NCBI GenBank assembly: GCA_964613045.1
Contig: CAZTFS010000005.1
Location: forward strand, 1 to 43,210
Reading direction: 5' to 3'
DNA length: 43,210 nt
Source of the DNA: UBA1081 sp964613045
GTDB taxonomy: Bacteria > Bacillota > Clostridia > Oscillospirales > Acutalibacteraceae
The position numbers were made by a program, and so were the translations under genes. Below the pieces are notes generated by a model, which did not search any database, was not told the DNA's origin, and saw only the letters and a list, made by a program, of their open reading frames with translations. Position 1 is the stretch's first letter; each line of letters starts with the position of its first letter. Below, piece after piece: positions 15,847 to 24,702 of this stretch.

Positions 15847-17051
15847 ATATCAATCACTTTCAGCCATTCTTCTGCGATTTTCTGAACAGATAGTTTGCTT
15901 CTGATTTTTACTGCGTTTTTGGAGCACTTTTCTGCAAAAGATTTCTCAGCAGCCATTTTTTTCATTGCTTTACAAAGAGCATTAACATCATTCATCGGCA
16001 CAAGTATTCCGTTTTCGCCGTCTGTTATCAGTTCTCTTGCACCGCCACCGAGACAATCGGTGCAAATGCATGGGAGACCTATTGCCATTGCTTCAATCAT
16101 TGAATTTGATAACCCCTCAAAATCCGACGACGAAACAAACATCGCACAGTCCCGTACAACAGAGTGAATATCACCTCTTGGCGGCAGAATTTTTATGAAT
16201 TTTTCTGCACCGAGAGAAACAATCAATCCGTTTAGTTTTTCTTTTAATTCCTCTTCGTTCCGCTCAACTGTGTTTCCGTATATTTCAAGCATGTATTCGG
16301 GAAATGCTTTATGAAACTCAATAAAAGCATTTATCATCAGCGGAAGATTTTTCTGCTCAGCTATTCTGCAAAAGTTAACGGCAATATTCCGTCTTTCACC
16401 GCAAAAAGGCTCAGGTAAATTTGCTTTTACGGGGTTGTGTATAACTTTTGTATTTTTTACTTTTCCACTGAAAAACTTTAATTCATCATTGGTCTGCAAA
16501 ACAGCACCGTCAATTTCAGAAAGCATTTTAAACAGACGCTTTTGCTCCTTTGGGTCAGCAGGAAATTCAAGTTCGGGGGCATTTCGTTCTGCATAAATTA
16601 TTTTACAGCTTTTTTTCTTTGATGATCCATAATACACTTCTTCAAAATAGGATATTCCGAAAGGAATGTATACACAATCAGAATTATTAGCTATAAAAAC
16701 AGAAATATTTTCGCTTTTTCTTAATCCTCGTATTTCTGTCGCAAGAGTCTTATCCCATGTGGGGAAAAATTTGGAAATAAATCTGAGATATTTTAAAAAT
16801 CGTATTCTCAGATTTCTTTTACGTTTGTTTTTGGACACTGACGTGTCATTTGAATGCTTCAACACATAATCCTTGAGCAAAACAATATCAACATTTTCAT
16901 GACGATCAAAAAATACGTTTTCAGCGATATCCTTGGTGACAAGAATCGTTGACGTATAACCACTTTTCGCAAATTCATTTGCAAGATTGGTAGTTCGCAT
17001 GGGAACTCCGCCGTTTTTATAGTTTCCCACAACAAAAACAATGTGTTTCAT
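15843..17051 (-). CDS. Glycosyltransferase family 4 (module C)
   Basis: A 402-residue GT-B enzyme. The C-terminal nucleotide-sugar site contains FCRIAEQKNLPLMINAF (~228-243), and the E-x7-E pair Glu312/Glu320 within SSDFEGLSNSMIEAMAIGLP. It shares these blocks, including the phrases FNPV/HNPVK..LPE and DGENG, with the GT4s at 18144 and 21563, suggesting paralogy. It would add one sugar to the lipid-linked repeat unit on the inner membrane face; donor and acceptor are unknown. It starts 2 bases after a GT2 gene, forming the third GT2-GT4 pair. Confidence 0.88.
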   Translation of the reverse strand: MKHIVFVVGNYKNGGVPMRTTNLANEFAKSGYTSTILVTKDIAENVFFDRHENVDIVLLKDYVLKHSNDTSVSKNKRKRNLRIRFLKYLRFISKFFPTWDKTLATEIRGLRKSENISVFIANNSDCVYIPFGISYFEEVYYGSSKKKSCKIIYAERNAPELEFPADPKEQKRLFKMLSEIDGAVLQTNDELKFFSGKVKNTKVIHNPVKANLPEPFCGERRNIAVNFCRIAEQKNLPLMINAFIEFHKAFPEYMLEIYGNTVERNEEELKEKLNGLIVSLGAEKFIKILPPRGDIHSVVRDCAMFVSSSDFEGLSNSMIEAMAIGLPCICTDCLGGGARELITDGENGILVPMNDVNALCKAMKKMAAEKSFAEKCSKNAVKIRSKLSVQKIAEEWLKVIDI

Positions 17052-17053
17052 TA

Positions 17054-18151
17054 TTATTTTCCTCTTAATTTTTTGTAAACTGTGTTTTCTGTCAAAAAAT
17101 TGATTGCAGGGTTAATATATTTTCTTTTTATTTCTTGCCGGCGACGATATTTTTTAGTAAAATCAAGAATTTCCGATGCCTTCTTTTTGTGAATCAGTTC
17201 GTAATATTTTCTGTAAAGAGGGCTTAATTTTTCGACCGGAATATGTCCGTAAAATCTTTCGCATATCGGATCGTTCATTATCTGTTCAATAAGTTCGATT
17301 TTCTTTTTTTTGTCATTCGGACAAAGGGGTTTCATCTCGTTTTCGATACAGTCGGTTGCAAAGAAAAATGCACGCAGATGCATCTGATCCATAAGATCTG
17401 CTTCCTTGAAATTTTCTGTATCTTTATAAAGAATATCAATGAGATAAGTGTAAAGCTGCCACATATTTTTTGTGTATCCTCTTGAAAGCGAATCCGAAAC
17501 TACTCTGTTGTGATAAAGAGGCTCACCGATATAATAATAATTTTGTGCAGCAAGGGTTGCCTCATATGTAAGTTGTAAATCCTGACTTCTTCTTAATCTT
17601 CTGTCAAATCTGATGTGGTTTTTCTTAAGGGTCTCGTTTTTATAAATTCTGAGACAGTTCGACCATCGTATCGCTCTTTTTGTACCGTTTTTGCCGACAT
17701 AAGCAAGTGTTTTGGGAAGGATTTCTTCCATGATTGTTTGTCTGTTATATGCACCGTCGGGCATTTCGGGGGTGAAAATATGACCATCTTCGTTTTCTAT
17801 ACAGTTACAGAAAACAACGTCGGAATCATTTGTCTTTGCGGCTGTATACATTTTTTCATACATGCATGGTCTGATCCAGTCATCAGAATCAACAAAGCCT
17901 ATGTATTCACCGTTTGCACGCATCATGCCGTCATCTCTGGCAGCGGCAAGTCCTTCGTTTTCCTTGTGATAATAGCTTACTCTGCTGTCTGACAGATATT
18001 TTTTGCATATTTCTGCACTGCCGTCAGTTGACCCGTCATCAATAAGAATAATTTCTATGTCTTTCAGTGTTTGCGTTATTATGCTGTCGAGACACTGTTC
18101 AAGATAATTTTCTGCATTGTAAATCGGAACGACAACGCTGACCTTAACCAT
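17054..18151 (-). CDS. Glycosyltransferase family 2 (module C)
   Basis: A 365-residue GT-A enzyme with VSVVVPIYNAENYLEQCLDS (3-22), DDGSTDGS (~38-45) and the metal-binding FVDSDDW (~86-92). The C-terminal part is alpha-helical and basic with no membrane segment. It overlaps the upstream GT4 by 8 bases. The donor sugar cannot be read from sequence; it belongs to the EpsJ/WaaE-like group frequent in capsule clusters. Confidence 0.88.
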   Translation of the reverse strand: MVKVSVVVPIYNAENYLEQCLDSIITQTLKDIEIILIDDGSTDGSAEICKKYLSDSRVSYYHKENEGLAAARDDGMMRANGEYIGFVDSDDWIRPCMYEKMYTAAKTNDSDVVFCNCIENEDGHIFTPEMPDGAYNRQTIMEEILPKTLAYVGKNGTKRAIRWSNCLRIYKNETLKKNHIRFDRRLRRSQDLQLTYEATLAAQNYYYIGEPLYHNRVVSDSLSRGYTKNMWQLYTYLIDILYKDTENFKEADLMDQMHLRAFFFATDCIENEMKPLCPNDKKKKIELIEQIMNDPICERFYGHIPVEKLSPLYRKYYELIHKKKASEILDFTKKYRRRQEIKRKYINPAINFLTENTVYKKLRGK

Positions 18152-19334
18152 TAATTAAATCCATCCATTCATCAATAATTTTATTAACCGACAATTTTTC
18201 TCGGATTTTAACGGAGTTTTTCGAAAGTTTATCTGAGAGATCGGGATTTTCTGCGATTTTTTTCATTGCAAGATAAAAAGCATGAGGGTCACCAACAGGA
18301 GTAAGCAAGCCGTTTTCGCCGTCCGTGATTATGGCTCTTGCTCCGCCTGCAGGACAGTCCGTGCATACGCAGGGCAGTCCCAATGCCATTGCTTCCAGCA
18401 TTGAATTTGACATTCCCTCATAATCCGATGATGAAACGAACATTGCATAATCTCTGATTACAGAGTGAATGTCATTCCGTGCAGGAAAAATGTGAATACA
18501 ATCTTCACAGTTATGGTGCTTGATGCATTTTTTTACTGTTTCAATATAACCCTCAGCAGCGTTTCCGACGCTGTCGCCGAAAATGTCAAGGTCGTAGTCA
18601 GGAAAGTCTTTATGAAATTCAGCAAATGCATCAACAAGCATGATAAGATTCTTTTGAGCAGATATACGGCAAAAATTAACAATGCGGTTGTTTCGTTTGC
18701 CGCTGTATGCTTCGGGCAGATCCGGTTTTACGGGATTAAAGATAACAGTGCCTTTGACGGGAGTATTCTGCTCATACCATTTCTGAACATCAGGAGATTG
18801 TAACACAAAGCTGTCTGCCTTAGGAAATTCAACTTTCATAAAAGCCCCAACGGTCTTGCTTGCCGCAGACTGTCTCGGATCACCTCTTTCGGAGATGATA
18901 ACTTTGTTTGTTTTCCTTTTTGCGAGTAAAGTCAGGAATATCGAATCGTATAAAAAGGCGACAGCAGAGGCGTTTTTGTGTTTCTTAAAAAAGTTTTTCA
19001 GCCATGACACAGAGGTTAAATTTCTTGAAAGATATTTTAATACAGAGGATTTTTCTACAAATCCGAGTTTGCCGATAAGCCTTGCCCAAAGCATAATTGC
19101 TTTTTGCTGAAAAGAGGAATTTTTCTGTTTCTTAACCTCATCCGGAAGTGAAATAATATTGATCCGTTTGTCTGCATTTTGAAGCATGGCGTCGCTTTTA
19201 TTCTGATGTGTCAGTATCAGTGATACATCATGTCCTTTTTCAACTGCCGCCGAGCTTAACAGTGAGACAACTCTCTCCGCACCGCCGCCGCTCATTACTT
19301 TTATTAAAAAGATTATTTCTTTGGTTTTGCCCAT
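18144..19334 (-). CDS. Glycosyltransferase family 4 (module B)
   Basis: A 396-residue GT-B enzyme, with the acceptor-side glycine loop VMSGGGAERVV (13-23), the shared block FCRISAQKNLIMLVDAF (~221-237) and Glu306/Glu314 in SSDYEGMSNSMLEAMALGLP. It is close to the GT4 at 21563 and the one at 15843 in both halves of the C-terminal domain. It overlaps the upstream GT2 by 22 bases and the downstream GT2 by 8, so translation is tightly coupled. Sugar specificity is unknown. Confidence 0.88.
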   Translation of the reverse strand: MGKTKEIIFLIKVMSGGGAERVVSLLSSAAVEKGHDVSLILTHQNKSDAMLQNADKRINIISLPDEVKKQKNSSFQQKAIMLWARLIGKLGFVEKSSVLKYLSRNLTSVSWLKNFFKKHKNASAVAFLYDSIFLTLLAKRKTNKVIISERGDPRQSAASKTVGAFMKVEFPKADSFVLQSPDVQKWYEQNTPVKGTVIFNPVKPDLPEAYSGKRNNRIVNFCRISAQKNLIMLVDAFAEFHKDFPDYDLDIFGDSVGNAAEGYIETVKKCIKHHNCEDCIHIFPARNDIHSVIRDYAMFVSSSDYEGMSNSMLEAMALGLPCVCTDCPAGGARAIITDGENGLLTPVGDPHAFYLAMKKIAENPDLSDKLSKNSVKIREKLSVNKIIDEWMDLING

Positions 19335-20389
19335 TTTGCTTTTATTCTCACTTTCGCATTTTTATAAAGGCTGTATGCTTTTCTTTTAATAAAAATCATC
19401 TTGATTCTGAAAAACTTTTTCTTGCAAATCATGTCGAGCAGTTTGCGGTTTGCTTTGCTGTCGAAAGGGGATTCGTTTTTTAAGCATTCCTCAGGAAGCA
19501 TTGAACGCCAGTTATAATTCAGAACTTGTTTTTTTTCTTTTGCAGAGGAAGCATTTTCATAATATTGTGAAAATGTGAACATAGCCTCATTCAGCCATCT
19601 TGCGTTCAGCTTTTGACGGTATTCTTCGGTATCCATACCCCACACAGGAAGATATTCCATGAAACGTTCATAAACATAAAGCATATTTTTCTTTTGTATG
19701 GTTTCGGGTCTGAATGAGCGTGATATACTTTCTTCGTTTGTCCTGTAGTTATAAAGAGGCTTATTTATATAAACTGTTTTTTGTGCGGCTGTAAGAAGAT
19801 GAATTGACCTGAACCAATCCTCTGCCATATTTTTGTCATAGTAAAGGGAGTAATCGGTAGGATCGTTTTTCAGAATATCCGTTTTAACAGCTTTTGAACA
19901 TAATGATGTGATTAGCGATGTTGAAATAAGTGCTTCATAAAGCTCTCTCTTTTTGTCACCGCTATATACACATTTTTCATTGGCAATAGTTTTTTTTCTT
20001 TGGAATTTTTGATTGTTTTTATAATAGAAGAATGAAAAAATAATTATGTCGGTCTGTTTTTCCTCGGAAAGTGCAAAAGAAACTTCCGAAAGCAGATTTT
20101 CCTCGGCAAAATCATCTGAATCAATAAAAAGACTGAATTCGCCTTGAGCAGCCTCAATTCCTGTCTGTCTTGCAGAAACAAGACCTTCGTTTTTTTTATG
20201 AACAACTCTGATTTTATCGGGATAAATTTCTGCGTATCTGTCGCAGATCATTCCCGAGGAATCCGTTGAGCCGTCATCAACGAGAATGATTTCATATTCT
20301 CCGTTATAGGTTTGGTTAAGCAATGATTCAACACATTGTTCAAGGTAGCTTTCAACATTGTAAACGGGAACAAGTATGCTGAACTTCAT
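19313..20389 (-). CDS. Glycosyltransferase family 2 (module B)
   Basis: A 358-residue GT-A enzyme with FSILVPVYNVESYLEQCVES (3-22), DDGSTDSS (~39-46) and LFIDSDDFAEE (~87-97). The C-terminal tail is basic and lysine-rich (RIKAKWAKPKK) and may touch the membrane. It begins 7 bases after the GT4 at 20397 ends. It is one of three GT2 genes that each precede a related GT4. Confidence 0.88.
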   Translation of the reverse strand: MKFSILVPVYNVESYLEQCVESLLNQTYNGEYEIILVDDGSTDSSGMICDRYAEIYPDKIRVVHKKNEGLVSARQTGIEAAQGEFSLFIDSDDFAEENLLSEVSFALSEEKQTDIIIFSFFYYKNNQKFQRKKTIANEKCVYSGDKKRELYEALISTSLITSLCSKAVKTDILKNDPTDYSLYYDKNMAEDWFRSIHLLTAAQKTVYINKPLYNYRTNEESISRSFRPETIQKKNMLYVYERFMEYLPVWGMDTEEYRQKLNARWLNEAMFTFSQYYENASSAKEKKQVLNYNWRSMLPEECLKNESPFDSKANRKLLDMICKKKFFRIKMIFIKRKAYSLYKNAKVRIKAKWAKPKK

Positions 20390-20396
20390 TTGTTTT

Positions 20397-21566
20397 TCAC
20401 TCCTCTAAAAGAGACTTCCATTGCTCTTTGTATTTTTCTGATTCCTTGGAATAATCCGTGTTTTCAAGATTATTAACTATACTTGTATAAGTATTTTTAT
20501 CTTCGATAAGATATTCAACTGTTTCGGCAAGTGATTTTGCGTTTATTTCGCAGACAAGACCGTTTTTTCCGTTTTTAACAAGCTTCTCACCGCCGACTGT
20601 GGCTGTTGTGATAACAGGTTTATTTAATCTAAGTGCTTCCAGTATCGTTACCGGCATAGCTTCCTGATATGATGGCTGAATATATATATCGCACGCAGCC
20701 ATATATGGATATGGGTTTGTCTGCATACCTGTTATAACGATGTTATTGAGCAAATTGTATTTTTCAATCAGACCTTCAATTTTTTTTCTTTCAGGTCCGT
20801 CACCGACAAAATACCACAGAAAAGAGATGTTTTTATCCTTGAGCAGTTTTGCACTTTCGACAGCCATATCAAAGCCTTTGACAGTTGCAAACCTTCCGCA
20901 GGAGCAGATGCAGATTTTATCCTCAGACTTTGAAACAGAATATTCCTTACTTTGTGTCAGAAGAAAATCCCTGTCAGCATAATTTTCAACAATGCTGATT
21001 TTGTCTTTTGCTTCGGGATACCACATTTCAATAAGCTCTTTTTGCTGCTGATGAAGAGCTGCAATTTTTTTGAAACGGGGAATGGCTTTTGTATGCACAG
21101 AATGTATTTCGTCGGTACTTGTATGAAAAAACATATATTTTTCATCTGCTTTTACATATTCATCAACAAACTGAACGGTATAACCCTGTACATAGGCAAT
21201 AGCCTTATCAAAAGCTTTATCTTTGAAATATGTTTTTTTCTCATACTCCATTGATGCTTTTCTGATCTTATCAGCAAGAAGAGTATCATATTTTTCCGCT
21301 TTTGCAATTTTTCCAAACAGACGGAAAAAATATGAAGCAAGCTGTAAAATCAAGGAATACGGCTTTCTGTAATAATGAGTAGGATCTGTATTTATAATTA
21401 CATTTACTCTTTCATCTACATAGGGCAAAAGATTTGTTCTGTTTTTACGAAGATAAAGCGTTACATCATATTTACTGTAATCTATGGCTTTTAATGCAGA
21501 AATCAGCGACTTCTGCACACCGCCGATTGTAAGATGATGAACAACAATAAGAAGTTTTTGTTTCAT
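20397..21566 (-). CDS. Glycosyltransferase family 4, distinct from the repeated set
   Basis: The 389-residue GT-B protein begins MKQKLLIVVHHLTIGGVQKSL, with a glycine-rich acceptor loop. The donor site holds CSCGRFATVKGFDMAVESA and a PSYQEAMPVTILEALRLNKP segment with the E-x7-E pair. It lacks the FCRIS..KNL block of its neighbours, so it is a separate lineage, inserted between modules A and B. ATG at 21566 overlaps the upstream stop (ATGA) and has GGAG 8 bases ahead, so I prefer it to the ATG at 21584. Confidence 0.87.
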   Translation of the reverse strand: MKQKLLIVVHHLTIGGVQKSLISALKAIDYSKYDVTLYLRKNRTNLLPYVDERVNVIINTDPTHYYRKPYSLILQLASYFFRLFGKIAKAEKYDTLLADKIRKASMEYEKKTYFKDKAFDKAIAYVQGYTVQFVDEYVKADEKYMFFHTSTDEIHSVHTKAIPRFKKIAALHQQQKELIEMWYPEAKDKISIVENYADRDFLLTQSKEYSVSKSEDKICICSCGRFATVKGFDMAVESAKLLKDKNISFLWYFVGDGPERKKIEGLIEKYNLLNNIVITGMQTNPYPYMAACDIYIQPSYQEAMPVTILEALRLNKPVITTATVGGEKLVKNGKNGLVCEINAKSLAETVEYLIEDKNTYTSIVNNLENTDYSKESEKYKEQWKSLLEE

Positions 21567-22774
21567 TGCAAAATCTCCAACCATAATTTTGCCGTATTCG
21601 TCAATGACATTTCATTGCGGACTTTTGATGCATTTCGTGATAACTTGCAGGACAGTTCTTTATCCGACAGTATTTGCTTGATTGCCGAGGACATAGCATT
21701 GCTGTCCCCCACCGGTGTAAGCAAGCCGTTTTCGCCGTCTTTTATTACAGCTCTTGCACCGCCTATGGGGCAGTCTGTGCAGATAACGGGCATACCGATA
21801 GCCATTGCCTCAAGCATAGCATTTGACATACCCTCATAATCGGAAGAATTGACATATACCGCATCTTTGATTATTTCACCGTGAACATTTTTGCTGAAGG
21901 GAAGAAAATCCACAAACTCTGTAAGATCATGCTTTTCAATAACAGCTTTTGTTTCATTCAGTGCAATAATATCATCATCATTGTTGGGCTGTCCGATTAT
22001 CCGGAGTCGGTATTCGGGGAAATCTCTGTGTACTACAGAAAATGCCTCGGCAAGCATTGGTAAATTTTTCTGCTTTGAAATGCGGCAGAATGTTGTTATA
22101 TTTTTATTTCGTTCACCAAAATAAGGCTCGGGGAGATCATCACTTATGGGGTTAAAAATGACTGTGCCCTTTTTAGAAATGTTTTCGGGGTAAGCTGTCA
22201 TTGCATCGTTTGTCTGGAACACAACGGCATCAGCACGCCGGTAGTATTTCTTTATGAAGTTATATCCGTAGCGTTTTTTCAGCAGACGGTAGGGATCTGC
22301 TCTTTCGGAAATAACAACTCTGTTGGGGAGTCCTTTTGATGCAAGCAGGGTCAAGGGGATTGACGGCTGAAGAAAGGATATGATTGTTGCTTCAGGTTTA
22401 TCTGAAATAACTTTTTTTAATGCCTTAAGCTCATCATAATACTGTGCCTTGAATGAAAGATATGCCCATTCTGCAGGAACTTTTTTCTTCATCAGTTCGG
22501 GGATTTTACAGATCAGCGATGCAAAAAGTCTGAAAAGTTTAATGAAAAGTTTTTTTAAGGAATTGTTTTTCTGAAACTTTTCACGAAGAATCGTAAGTGT
22601 GATATCCGAATTAAGTCCACGGTCAACAACTTCATTGCGTTCGGAATTTGTTAGAACAAGCTCACAGCCACAGCCGTTTTTATCAAACTCATTAAGAAGA
22701 AGTGCTGCAACCTTTTCAGCACCGCCGTTCTTTAAAACGGGCATTATCATAAGAATCTGCTTTTTGCCATTCAT
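21563..22774 (-). CDS. Glycosyltransferase family 4 (module A)
   Basis: A 403-residue GT-B enzyme with the acceptor loop MPVLKNGGAEKVAALL (11-26), the shared block FCRISKQKNLPMLAEAF, and SSDYEGMSNAMLEAMAIGMP carrying the E-x7-E pair. The C-terminal ~170 residues resemble the GT4s at 18144 and 15843 very closely, also at DNA level around the GARA-IKDGENGLLTPVGDS region. It overlaps the upstream GT2 and downstream GT4 by 4 bases each (ATGA). Confidence 0.88.
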   Translation of the reverse strand: MNGKKQILMIMPVLKNGGAEKVAALLLNEFDKNGCGCELVLTNSERNEVVDRGLNSDITLTILREKFQKNNSLKKLFIKLFRLFASLICKIPELMKKKVPAEWAYLSFKAQYYDELKALKKVISDKPEATIISFLQPSIPLTLLASKGLPNRVVISERADPYRLLKKRYGYNFIKKYYRRADAVVFQTNDAMTAYPENISKKGTVIFNPISDDLPEPYFGERNKNITTFCRISKQKNLPMLAEAFSVVHRDFPEYRLRIIGQPNNDDDIIALNETKAVIEKHDLTEFVDFLPFSKNVHGEIIKDAVYVNSSDYEGMSNAMLEAMAIGMPVICTDCPIGGARAVIKDGENGLLTPVGDSNAMSSAIKQILSDKELSCKLSRNASKVRNEMSLTNTAKLWLEILQ

Positions 22775-23763
22775 AAAATTCTCCTTAAAACTCTGCCGAA
22801 AGTTTTTTCGTATACTTTATATACAAACCAAAAGAAATTGCCGTAGCATTTCATCTTAAGTGCTTTTTTTCCATAAGCGTTGTTCGCAAGTATATCTTTT
22901 TTTGCCTCTTTAAAACTTTTGTAACAAGCATTTTTATCATCTTTATTGAGCTTATAATAGTTGTTGAATATATTAAAAGCCAGCCTTGCTATGTATTTTT
23001 TTGCCACATCCGTATAAATAATATCTGTATTTACGGAAAAATCTCTGACTGCTTTATACACAGCAACACAACTATCAAAATATCTTTTATTTTTTTTTGA
23101 TGTCATAATAGAATCAGCCCTGTACCGGCGACGGTACAATGCTTCAGAACACTGTGCAACACTTTCTGCCAAGCAAAAAGCCTGATATGTATATGCCATA
23201 TCCTCATAAACAACACCTGTCATAAAACTGATGTTATTACTCTCCAAAAACTCCCGACTGAAAAATAAAAGCTGAACAGCACTGTGAAATTCGCCGTTTG
23301 TCTGCAGTTGCTCAAGAGTTTTTATGCCGGACTGTACGCTGTAAGTGTTTTTACGGATATAGCTTTGATTCACTTTAATATCTGAATTGTCAGCAAAACT
23401 TTCTGCATCAAAAAAAACAATATCTGCATTGCTATTCTCTGCAACACAGCACAGCTTTTCGATAGCATCCGGAACGATATAGTCATCACTGTCAAGAAAA
23501 TAAATATATTTTCCCTGTGCCTGCTTTACACCTGCATTTCTTGTGGCTGACAAACCCGAATTATTCTGATGAAAAACTTTTATATTATCAGCTGATGAAT
23601 ATCTGTCACAAATTTGCCCCGATAAATCCGTTGAGCCGTCATCAATGAGAATAATTTCAAGATTTTTATATGTTTGATTAATAACGCTGTCAATACACTC
23701 ATGCAGATATTTTTCTACATTGTAGACAGGTATAATTACGCTGATAAGAGCTTGATTCTCCAT
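22771..23763 (-). CDS. Glycosyltransferase family 2 (module A)
   Basis: A 330-residue GT-A enzyme: ISVIIPVYNVEKYLHECIDS (~6-25), DDGSTDLSG (~41-49) and YFLDSDDYI (~91-99). ATG at 23763 is chosen because AAAGG precedes it by 9 bases; a TTG three codons earlier has none. The C-terminus is aromatic and basic (FWFVYKVYEKTFGRVLRR), possibly membrane-associated. It is the first gene of the GT2-GT4 repeated series. Confidence 0.87.
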   Translation of the reverse strand: MENQALISVIIPVYNVEKYLHECIDSVINQTYKNLEIILIDDGSTDLSGQICDRYSSADNIKVFHQNNSGLSATRNAGVKQAQGKYIYFLDSDDYIVPDAIEKLCCVAENSNADIVFFDAESFADNSDIKVNQSYIRKNTYSVQSGIKTLEQLQTNGEFHSAVQLLFFSREFLESNNISFMTGVVYEDMAYTYQAFCLAESVAQCSEALYRRRYRADSIMTSKKNKRYFDSCVAVYKAVRDFSVNTDIIYTDVAKKYIARLAFNIFNNYYKLNKDDKNACYKSFKEAKKDILANNAYGKKALKMKCYGNFFWFVYKVYEKTFGRVLRRIL

Positions 23764-23768
23764 AAAAA

Positions 23769-24701
23769 TCAACCTTTAAATCTTTCTTTTATTACAATCA
23801 GAATTGTTGCAATGAGCTTCTTTGCTTCGGAAACAAATCCGTAAGAATAATGCTTTTTAAGAATTTTCTGAATTCTTTTGTCAATTTCAACATCGGTGAA
23901 GTTGGGATTTTTAATTGCTTTTGATAAATCCACACGCATTTTTTCAGCATCGTCGGATCTGCTGTGGACTCCGGATTCATCACATCCTATGTTGCTGACG
24001 TAGGAATATTTAGGGTAGACTGTAATTAAATCTTTTTTTACAAGATGTGCACCGAACCTTACGGACCAGGAGCTGCCGTTGCCCTTTGTCTGGCGGTAAA
24101 GACGCATAAATCTGTCGCTGCCGTTGGAATTAAGACGGCGGATGAGCTTGGGGGAATTATAGAAATCTTTTATATCCTTAAGCTCCCAATCCACACCTTC
24201 CCAGCGGTCTTTCCATGTTGCCCATGTCCAGCTGCAGGAACGGTATGCGGCAAACAGATCTTTATTGTAGTCAGCGGGAATATTGATCCTTGGAGAATAG
24301 CCTGCAATTGAACCGATTTCCTTATTGTTTTCGTAAAAGTTGAGTGCGTTGTTCATATAACTGAGAAAGAAAGGCGAAACCTTGCAATCATCCTCAACAA
24401 CAATTATTTTTCCGTATGTATTTATTATTTCGGTAACTCCTGCAATGACAGATGCGGCAAGTCCTTTATTTACGGGACTTTCTTTGACCGTAACAGATTT
24501 AAAATCACCTGCATCCTTTATTTCTGAAATTGCGGCACGGACTTCATTGACCTTGGCAATGCCGTCCTTGTTTTTTGCTCCGTCAGAGAAAATGAAAAGC
24601 TCGGATTCCTTTGCTTCCCTGCAGTCAGCAAGTGCATTGTATGTCTGAACAAAATGATCTTTTCTGTTATATACAAATATTACAATCGGTGCGTAGCTCA
24701 T
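23769..24701 (-). CDS. GT-A type glycosyltransferase, HlpA-like family
   Basis: The 310-residue protein starts MSYAPIVIFVYNRKDHFVQT and carries a nucleotide-sugar fold with VVEDDCKVSP as the metal-binding acidic motif, then SIAGYSPR and SCSWTWATWKDRWEGVDWE. This pattern belongs to a GT-A group often misnamed hemolysin HlpA-like and usually found in capsule clusters. The specific sugar is unknown. ATG at 24701 follows AAGGAG with 7-base spacing and lies one base after the upstream stop codon; the frame is open 22 codons further, but that would overlap the previous gene without a ribosome-binding site. Confidence 0.78.
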   Translation of the reverse strand: MSYAPIVIFVYNRKDHFVQTYNALADCREAKESELFIFSDGAKNKDGIAKVNEVRAAISEIKDAGDFKSVTVKESPVNKGLAASVIAGVTEIINTYGKIIVVEDDCKVSPFFLSYMNNALNFYENNKEIGSIAGYSPRINIPADYNKDLFAAYRSCSWTWATWKDRWEGVDWELKDIKDFYNSPKLIRRLNSNGSDRFMRLYRQTKGNGSSWSVRFGAHLVKKDLITVYPKYSYVSNIGCDESGVHSRSDDAEKMRVDLSKAIKNPNFTDVEIDKRIQKILKKHYSYGFVSEAKKLIATILIVIKERFKG

Positions 24702-24702
24702 A

